A stretch of DNA of 64,000 nt from Alviniconcha marisindica (Eukaryota; Mollusca; Gastropoda; Provannidae): contig JABMCL010000520.1 in the NCBI GenBank assembly GCA_018857735.1, positions 333,501-397,500 on the forward strand, written 5' to 3'. Below are positions 1 through 10,400 of this stretch, in pieces. The notes beneath the pieces were generated by a model. The model worked only from the letters and a program-made list of their open reading frames with translations. It was not told where the DNA came from and searched no databases. Each line of letters starts with the position of its first letter. The first letter of the stretch is position 1. The translations under genes and the position numbers were made by a program.

Positions 1-549
1 ACTTGCTAGAGAGTACTGCATAACTCGGCAGTCATCAGCAGTGTCCTGGTTGACTGGGCATAGAAAGCAAGTTACTTAAGTTATACAAACAGGGTAGACA
101 AGTGGGAGTAGGGATGAGACAGTTGGAGCCATTGTTCAGTGGATTTGAGTATGAGGACAAGGGTGAGGTTAAAATGAAGTAGAGCTGTACCATAGCTATC
201 AGAGAGGGTGATATACAGACAGGGGGGTGGGGGGGGGCAGGGTCTGTGCAGTGAAACCGCTTCAAAAGAAGCATCCAGGACAACAAAACTACTTCCTCAC
301 AGATATTTGTCTTAAAGGGGGAAAAAACTGTGAGGAAGGAGTATAGTTTGAATACTTGAGTTTTTTTAGCAGACTTTCATCTGAAAGACTCAACACAGAG
401 TTCCACTGTATATGAAAGAGCAACAGCTGGTTAGTGCCTCTGATTGATGCGTATGTATTTGTGAATTTCTTTGTTGATGCATTACGCTCTTACAGTGTAT
501 GGAAAACCCTTTGTTTTGATTTGTTGTTTCTCCTGTCCTGTTGTTTCAG
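1..549. other. TNPO3 intron sequence (partial)
   Basis: Lies upstream of the first recognisable TNPO3 exon. I found no stretch matching the preceding part of the protein. A poly(G) tract is at about 224-238. Confidence 0.6.
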
Positions 550-1366
550 GTGTATAAACTACTGTCGGATATTCACAGAACTGGCAGAGTCCTTGCTAGA
601 AGTGATTGTGGACACGCCCAGCCAGGTGAGATTCTGTGCCAGTAGTGGTAACAAGGGATTTCAAACTCTGTCTTCTTACCTGCCTCCACCCCCCACTTAC
701 CCTCCTACATTCCTCATTACATGTCTTATGTGCACCCATGTGTGTGGGGGTTTTAATGGATACATTTTTGTTGGTCTTGTAAAGCGTGGCATGCTCACCC
801 TCATTGGTGAGATGTGGTACTACCGAAATGAAAGCTATTGTTATTATTGCTTGTTTTGTGGGGGGGGGGAAAGTGGGCTGGTTTGCCTTTGGACAAAATT
901 GTGAGTTGCAGACATCAGAGTTTTCTGTCAACAGACAGAATTCCATCAATTGAACAGCATCAGGGATCATTCTAGAGAAGAGACAAATGTACAAAACTGT
1001 ACTTGAGTACTTTCTAGGGAAGTGTTCTTGTTAACAGATATTTGAATTTCCATCAAAATTAATATTTGTCATGAGTTTCTTCCTTCACTTTACTGTCATT
1101 TTTGTGATTATTATGCGTGTATTATTTAGCATCTTTGTTTTGATTCTGAACATGCGCAATGATGTGAATGCTGTGCCCACGATGGCAAAACAGGCACTGA
1201 CTTAGGGTTTGTAATGTATCTCAAGTGAGAATTGTTGTGTGCCTCTGTTTCCAGGGTTTGGGCAGCTTAGTCACAGTGGACATGTTGCTGACTTGTGTTG
1301 GGCATCACGTGTATGAGGTAATCATTATCATGGTCATTATATTTACTCACTAGCAACATCTATAGC

Positions 1367-1432
<66 letters not shown>

Positions 1433-4400
1433 TCGCTCTTTTTATGTCCCTTTCTTTTTCATCCTTTTTTTTCTTCTTCTCTTTTCTTTTTGCATGGTTG
1501 AGAGTGTGGCATGGGGAAGTTGTAGTTGCTTTTCATTCATTTTTTAAGAATTTTGTTTTGTGTCACTTTAGGTTCTGTATTTCCAAATGAAATGAAGCAA
1601 GACAATGTGCCTGGCTGCTTAAAACGTCTGTAGGTGCATTTTTGTTGCCAATTGTCAGGTCAGTGAGATCAGTCTGTGGGTGCCTTTTTGTTGCCACTTG
1701 TCAGGTCAGTGACATCAGTCTGTGGGTGCCTTTTTGTTGCCACTTGTCAGGTCAGTGAGATCAGTCTGTGGGTGCCTTTTTGTTGCCAATTGTCAGGTCA
1801 GTAAGATCAGTCTGTGGGTGCCTTTTTGTTGCCAATTGTCAGGTCAGTGAGATCAGTCTGTGGATACCTTTTATTGTCTTCTGTGTTCCTCTTTTTTATG
1901 AAAATAGTGCACCTGTTTCCCTGGAGATGAACTGCACATATCACCTATGACTGATTTCAGTTCGCCTATCACTTGGTAACCACATTCCATCTTGGAGGGT
2001 TGACCTAGTGTTTGCTGTATTTTTGTGTTCCCAGACAGTGGTCAGGCTGCAAATGCTTGGGATTTTTAAAGTGCACACAGAAGTTGATGCATGCAGTTGG
2101 CATTATTGCACACAAGGGCTGTACCACCAGCCTGCACTGAAAGTTGATTCTGGGAGGGAAATCTCTTGCTGTACCAGGGAGTCGAACCCACACTAACTGA
2201 GCTGCATACCCACACCTTTTTTGTTGTCAATGGTCAGGTTGCTGAGATCACCTTTAACTTCTGGTACCGACTGTCAGAGGAGCTGTATCAACGGAACAAC
2301 CAAGTGCTGACCCAAGTCTTTCGACCCTATGTACAACGACTCATCATTGCTCTGTGTCGACACTGTCAGCTAGACTCCGACCATGTGAGTGTGGTGTGTA
2401 CAAATGTGTTGTTGTTTTTGTGGGGGGTTGGGAGGGGGGAAGTGTTTATTTTAGTTTGTTTTTCTTTTGCTATGATGTTTGATTGTTTCTTAGGTGTGTC
2501 TTTGTTTTGTGTTTTTGCTTCAGGAGGGTGTTCCTGATGAGAGTGGAGACTTTGGGGAGTTCCGACTTCGAGTGTCCGAGTTAATCAAAGACATCGTCTT
2601 CATCGCTGGTTCCTCCTGTTGCTTTGCCCAGGTACTGTATCTGTGTGTGTGTAGAAATGAAAAAAGGGGGGGGGCTGTAAATAACTTCATGTAGTAGGCT
2701 CTTGCGTGCTTGTTGAAAAATAATTGTGTGGTTAGGATCAGTCATGTGAGGTCTTAGTTTGTAGGAGCTACAAACTGCACTCTTTGGGGCCATAGATCAG
2801 GTATGGTGCAGGAACCCACAAGGGAAACGATTGGCAATACTGAAGAAAATAGTCAGCACTTTTGTCAAAGTAAAGGAGCCAGCAGTAAAGGAGCCAGCTA
2901 CCAATGGGGTCAACCGGGTGAACCATCTGCCAATGACAGGACAGAATTTTGGAGGTGTCCTAAGGTAGGCCACCCAAAACAAAAGCGGGGAAGGGTGGCC
3001 CTTTAAAATGAAGAGGGGGGGGTTTTTTCCTTGGTCAGGGGTGCCTTTAAATGGAAGTATGAAGGGAAGAGTGTTGTGAATAGAAGGGTGGTCCTTGGTC
3101 AGGGTGCCTTTAAATGGAAGTATGAAGGGAAGAGTGTTGTGAATAGAAGGGTGGTCCTTGGTCAGGGTGCCTTTAAATGGAAGTATGAAGGGAAGAGTGT
3201 TGTGAATAGAAGGGTTGTCCTTGGTTGGAGGTAGATTTGAGTGGAAAAGTGAAGGGATAGGTTTCAGAAAAAGTGATCACCAGGAGTTCTTCTGTGTAGG
3301 TGGGTGTCCCATCACATCCAATGTTGCGCGCACTTAATGACCCAGAGAAGACCCGTAACAACCCACCCAGATTAGCAGCATCACTGAATGTGAACATTTT
3401 GTTTTTGACCAGAATCCCCCTGTCATTTGCCACTTGAAGTGTCAGTTTGCTGGATCCAGAGAACGTTGAACCAGCTCAGCTGATGGGTACCACCAGGACT
3501 TCACTCCTTCTTTGAAACAATGTCCTGTTCTGCTTCAGATGTTTGAGAATCTCAGGAGTCAGTCTGCTGCGTCCACGTGGGAAACGTCAGAGGCGGCACT
3601 CTTCGTCATGACCGCGCTAGCCAAAAACATTCTGCCGTGAGTGTTTCCAGTGTTTTCTTTGGCATTGTTCGGAACATACAGGTGCTCGTCGTGCAACAAG
3701 TTTCAGCCTTTATGCTGTCAGAATAACTAAAAGGAATACTTGTTTTCTGCTGTAGAAAATAATGGTATGTTGTAGAAAAAGTAATAAGACTGTTGTACAA
3801 GCAGTGGAATGCTGGAAGTTGTCATGCTGTTGCCATGGGAACACGCAGTGGTCTGTCTCTAGATCTGTTTCTCAGGGAGGAGAATGAGGTGGTTCCAGAA
3901 TAGTGCATGCCATCCTGATATTGCCACCAGAGACCCAGGTTGCTATGGGAGCAGTACAGTGATGTCACAGTCCCTGTTTTTCAGGGAGGAGAATGAGCTG
4001 GAACCGCAGGTGGTACCAGCCATCCTGTCATAGCCACCAGAGGTCCTTGTTGCCCTGGAAACAGGAGAGTGACGTCTCTTCAGTTTTTCAGAGGGACTAT
4101 AAGGTGGTTCTGTAGGTAGTGCAAGCCATCCTGACATTGCTGCCAGAGAGCCATGTTGCCATGGGGACAGAAGAGTGGCATCAAAATTTGTATTTTTGAG
4201 GGTTAACAGCAAGTGGTTCAAATCAAGCCATCCTGACGTTGCTGCCAGTATTCTGTGTTGCCATAGGAACAGTATAGTGACATCACAGTGTTTTTCAGGA
4301 TTAACAAGAAGGTTGTGCAGGTCATCCTGATGTTGCTGCCAGTGTTCAGTGTTACGATGGGGACAGTGTAGTGACATCTCAGCCTGTGTTTTTCAGGGAG

Positions 4401-7400
4401 GAGAACGAGGTGGTTCCACAGGTGGTGCAGGCCATCCTGACGCTGCCGCCAGAGACCCACATAGCGGTGCGCTACACCAGCACACAGCTGCTAGGAGAGC
4501 TCAGCGAGTGGATAGAGCGACACCCGCAGCTGCTCGGTCAGTGCCGTCTTTTCATGGGGATGCCTAGAGTTGTCTGGGGGACTGGGAGGGGTGGAATTAT
4601 AGGTAGGCAGTAGTGTAATGGGATTCTTTTCTTTCTGGTATATTGCTGGTAATAGTGTCATGAGATTATTTTCTTTCTGGTATATTGCTGGTAATAGTGT
4701 AATGAGGTTATTTTCTTTCTGGTATATTGCTGGTAATAGTGTAATGAGGTTATTTTCTTTCTGGTATATTGCTGGTAATAGTGTAATGAGATTATTTTCT
4801 TTCTGGTATATTGCTGGTAATAGTGTAATGAGGTTATTTTCTTTCTGGTATATTGCTGGTAATAGTGTAATGAATTATTTTCTTTCTGGTATGTTGCTGG
4901 TAATAGTGTAATGAGGTTATTTTCTTTCTGGTATATTGCTGGTAATAGTGCAGAGATTATTTTCTTTCTGGTATATTGCTGGTAATGTGTCAATGAGTTA
5001 TTTTCTTTCTGTGTATATTGCTGGTAATAGTGTAATGAGATTATTTTCTTCTTGGAAATGTTGGTGGAAAAGGATAGTTTTTTCATGTTAGATTATTTTT
5101 TTTGTTATATATGTGGTAATTAGTGTAATGAAAAGTTATTTTTGTTTCTGTGTAGATCAATTGCACTTATAAATATGTGTTATCATGAGTTATTTTCTTT
5201 TATATTGTTGCTTCATGTGTGGCACATGGACATTATATTTCTTGCATATTGTTAGGTGTCATTTCTGTCTTGAACATTTTACCTTTGACATTTTTCTCAC
5301 TTAACATTGGAAATGTTGGAGAATGTTGTAAAGGGCAGTGAGTTTGTGTCGATCAGAAATTAGCACTATATAAAAGTTATTTGTTGTTATCATGAGTGTG
5401 CAGATCAGAGATTAGTGCTATATAAAAGTTATTTGTTATTATTATGAGTGTGCAGATCAGAGATTAGTGCTATATAAAAGTTATTTGTTGTTATCATGAG
5501 TGTGCAGATCAGAGATTAGCGCTATATAAAAGTTATTTGTTGTTATCATGAGTGTGCAGATCAGAGATTAAAGCGCTATGTAAACGTTACGTGTCCTTAC
5601 TGTGGTTGGGTCTTTGTTCAAACTCGTGAAATACCCTGTGACTGGTTGCTGTGGACAGACCCAGTGCTGCAGTACTTGCTGGGGGGGTTGCAGCAGCCCC
5701 AGCTGGCCTCCATGGCCGCCACAGCGCTGCAGAGCATCTCCACCCAGTGCAAGGATCAGATGACGGAGCACTTCCAGGGCCTGGTGCAGATTGTCCAGGC
5801 CATGGACACCTTCAACCTCTCCACTGAGGCTGCCATCGGCCTCCTCAAAGGTGGGCTTGGCTTGGGCTGTGAACTTCAGGGCTTAAGATGTGATGTTGCT
5901 GTGCTTGCAGTGGGAACTTTCTGGGTTTGTGGTGTGAACTTACTGTGCTTGTAGGTGTGAACTTCCTGGGTTTTAGGTGTGATATTACTGGGCTTGGGGT
6001 GTGAACTTATAGGGGTTGGGATGTGAACTTCTGCACTTGGGGTGTGATCTTACTGAGCCCAGGGTGTGAACTATCTGGCTTTAGGTGTGAAGCTAACGGG
6101 CTTGGGGTGTGGACTTAACTGGGCTGGGGGTGTGACCTTGCTAGGCTTGGGTGTGAACTTGGTGGGCTTGGGCTGTGAATATAGTGAGCTTGGAATGTGA
6201 ACTTACTGGGCTTGGGCTGTGAACTTTAGGGTTTGTGATGTGAGCTTCTAGGATTTGGGCTTAGGCTGTGAACTTTTAATGTATTTGCATTTTGTGCAAA
6301 AACAATACAGAGTGTTATAGTATAGTGATAACATTGTACATGATTGTACAATACACTGCAACATGACATACTACACAAAACGAGTGAAACGGAAGGGAGC
6401 AATAACAATACTGAGAAAGTACTAGAACAGATTTATGTAACTTGCAACATTACTATACATGTACTTAACACTCATTTGGAATGGAAAATGTCTCAGGGAA
6501 CAGTGTTGTAAAAACACATTTTGAGACTTGACTGTTGACACATTCCAGGTGCTGCTACCATCCTGGCTCGGCTACATCATGGGAAAATCTCTGACGGTCT
6601 TCGACAGCTGTGTCTATGTCAGATTACCCCTTTGAAGGTGGGTTTTTATGCTGCCATCTACCCCTTCTCCACCCGCCTACTCTCCACCCCTCAACCACCC
6701 CCACAGATCATACCCCACCACCCCCACCCCTCAGGCTTTAGACTGTATATAGTTAACCATATCCCCAGCCCTGGATTTTCCTTCATTCACTCTTAACCCA
6801 GCGTGAATCAGATGTTTAATCCACTTTGATGTAAACCTGTGAAAATACGCCCTCCTTCCCCACCAACAACCCCCTCACCACCACCATTTTGTTGTTCACA
6901 TTTGTATAGTTTTGCAGACATCAGATTTTTCTATTAAGAGATGGAATTCTGTCAATTTAGGTGCATCAGGGGTTATTCTTGAGAAGAGCAAGATTTACAA
7001 AGCTGTGTTTGAGTTCTTTGTAGGGTTGGGGAGGGTAACATCTGGGAATTTCCATCCCAAGTGGTATTTCTGAATCTGATGTTTGTGTTTGGGTGCTGAT
7101 TCAGTTTCCCTATTGCGGGTACTGTTTCCTGCATGGTAATCTAGATTATGATGCAGAGTGCACAGGCCTGGGGTCCACTGTCTGTTGGTTATTAAACACT
7201 CCTCTGTTGTTGTTTTCCTTCTTGGGGGAGGGTGTTTTTCCCATGGACAACGTGAATGAATGGACTGACTGGCCATTGTTTGTACCATTGATTTGTATTA
7301 TGTGTACCACCTGTGAGTACAGTGGGCTGATGCCTTGGGTTGTTCGTGTCTATGCAGGGGTTGTTGGACAGCACTGAAGCAGTCAAGCAGGGTTCTCCCA

Positions 7401-10400
7401 CAGACCCAACTGTGTGGCTGGACCGACTGGCGGCAATTTTCAGGTATTGCTGCTGCTGTTTCAGGGTTTTTGAACTACTCTTCCCTGGTCTCTCACCCTC
7501 ATCACTTCTCCTCTCCCACCCTTATCACCCACCTCTCCCCTGTCACCTCACGTCTCTGTCACCCGTATCATCCCACCTCTTCCTTGTCACCTCACACCCA
7601 CTTCTCCCTTGTCACCCCACTTCTCTGTCATCCATTGCACCCAATTTCTCCTACCCATATCACCCCACCTCTCTCTTATCATCTCACTTCTGTCGTCCAT
7701 CTCACCTAACCTCTCCCCCGTATAACCATGCCTCTCCCTTATCATCTCACTTCTCATCATCCATCTCACCTGACCTCTCCCACCCTTATCACCCCACCTC
7801 ACCCTTGTCACCTCACTTCTCTGTCATCCATCTCACCTCACCTCTCTCACCCTTATAACCATGTCACTCTTACCCTTTTCATCTCACTTCTCTCTCACCT
7901 GTATCACCTCACCTCTCTCATTCTTATAACCATCCCTCTCACCCTTATTACCTCACCTCTCTCACCAATCGCACCTCTCTCATCTATCTCACATACCTCT
8001 CATTCTTAAAACCATGCCTCTCTTATCCTTATCACATCACCTCTCTCACCCCTATCACCTAGCCTCTCTTACCTTTATCACCTCACCTCTCTCATCCTTA
8101 TAACCATGCCTCTCTTACCCTTATTGCCTCTCCCACCCTTTTCACTACACACCACCCTTACATCACCTCCCCCATCCTTTTCCCTTTTCACTACACACCA
8201 CCCTTACCATACCTCCCATCCTTATCACCTCTCCCACCCTTTTCACTACACACCACCCTTACCACACTTCCCATCCTTATCACCCACCCTTTTCACTACA
8301 CACCACCCTTACCATACCTCCCATCCTTTTCACCTCTCCCACCCTTTTCACTACACACCACCCTTACCATACCTCCCATCCTTTTCACCTCTCCCACCCT
8401 TTTCACTACACACCACCCTTACCATACCTCCCATCCTTTTCACCTCTCCCACCCTTTTCACTACACACCACCCTTACCATACCTCCCATCCTTTTCACCT
8501 CTCCCACCCTTTTCACTACACACCACCCTTACCATACCTCCCATCCTTATCACCTCTCCCACCCTTTTCACTACACACCACCCTTACCATACCTCCCATC
8601 CTTATCACCTCTCCCACCCTTTTTACTACACACCACCCTTACCATACCTCCCATCCTTTTCACCTCTCCCACCCTTTTCACTACACACCACCCTTACCAT
8701 ACCTCCCATCCTTATCACCTCTCCCACCCTTTTTACTACACACCACCCTTACCATACCTCCCATCTTTATCACCTCTCCCACCCTTTTCACTACACACCA
8801 CCCTTACCATACCTCCCATCCTTATCACTTCTCCCACCCTTATTATTTATTACCCCCCCCCCCCCCCCAAAAAAAAAACCCATCAGGAAAGCGATGAACC
8901 TTGTGTGCAATGTGGTAGTTGACTGATGACTGACCAGGTTTTTTATTATCTGATTTGCACAGGTACACCAACCCCACAGTGACCAATGGCCAGATGCATC
9001 CATGCCAGCCAGTTATCATGGAGGTACGTGGTTCAGTCATGGTTTCACCATGGCTTGTACATGTGGGTTGCTGTGTCAGTGAATGGTTGCTGTGCAGATG
9101 ATTCTGTGTGGTTCACAGGACCTTAAAATCCAGGAACTAATAAACAAGTGTGTTTGAGTGTGTGTGTGCTTCTTCCTTCACTGCACTGTTATGTGCCTTC
9201 AGGTGAACTGTTTGATTTGTGCTTGTGTAGATTTGGCATCTTTCAAGTTACTATCATGGTAAAGTGTGTGTTTCTGTTGCAGCTATGGCCAGTGAGGTCA
9301 CTGTCATGGTAAAGTGGGGTTTTTTGTTGCAGCTATGGCCAGTGAGGTCATTGTCATGGTAAAGTGTGTGTTTTTGTTACAGCTATGGCCAGTGTTGTCA
9401 CAGGCCTGCAGCAAATACCAGGCAGACATCCGGGTGATAGAGCGATGTTGCCGGTGTATTCGCTTTGCCATCCGCTGTCTGGGCAAAAACTCCGCCACTC
9501 TCCTCACCCCTCTAGTCACACAGGTATGGCGGAATTCACCTCTCCCCATGTGCCCGATGTTTCTGCCAGCATAAAGTAGCAGTCTTTGCAGTGTGGAGTT
9601 TATCACTATATCAGCAACTTTCTAGTAATAATAATGAATATTAAAGTATCAGTGTGATACAAAGGCTAGTGAAGATGACTGAACAAACACTGAGGAAAAT
9701 ATCTTGTGCTTGTTACTTGGTGGAAATAAAATTCTCATGTCATAAGCACTTTGTTTGTAAATGAGCCCAAATGCAGCTGCACTTGGTGCACCAGCACTTG
9801 ACTGTAATCTGACTGAATGTTCTGACCCAACTTGCAGATGGTGCAGCTGTACTCAGTGCACCAGCACTCATGTTTCCTGTACCTGGGCAGTATTCTGGTG
9901 GACGAGTACGGGGGTGAAACAGGCTGTATACCTGGTCTCTTAGATATGCTACAGGTAAGTGTCTTATAGATATGGTACAGGTGAGGGTCTTTCAGATATG
10001 ATCCAGGTAAGGGTCTCTTAGATATGCTACAGGTAAATGTCTTGGATATGATACAGCTGGGGGGCTCTTAGATATGCTACAGGTAAGTGTCTTTCAGATA
10101 TGCTACAGGTAATGGTCTTTTAGATATGCTACAGGTAAGTGTCTTTTAGACCTGCTACAGGTAAGGATTCCTTAGATATGCTACAGGTAAGAGTCTTGTA
10201 GATATGCTGCAGGTAAGGGTCTTTTAGATATGCTACAGGTAGGATCCCTTAGCTATGCTACAGGTAAGGGTTATTTTACAGGTACAGGTGAGAGGTGTAT
10301 GTGTGGGTCAAACAGGCTGTGCACATGGTGTCTTCAGTAAGCTGTGGCTTAGGGCCAGAGACAGGTCTGTTAAATATTCTTACAGTTATGGATCAGAAAT

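Noticed and set aside
434..904. 156-codon plus-strand reading frame
   Set aside because: Only 550-625 matches TNPO3; the rest is intron read-through past a GTGAG donor.
2005..2537. Extended reading frames around TNPO3 exon 2238
   Set aside because: They run through SINE and intron sequence; the conserved part is only 2238-2384.
4658..5086. Minus-strand repetitive reading frame (YQQYTRKK)
   Set aside because: Translation of the ~41-bp array in a TNPO3 intron.
8106..8897. Plus-strand Pro/His/Thr-rich reading frame of 263 codons
   Set aside because: Translation of a ~60-bp intronic minisatellite inside TNPO3.
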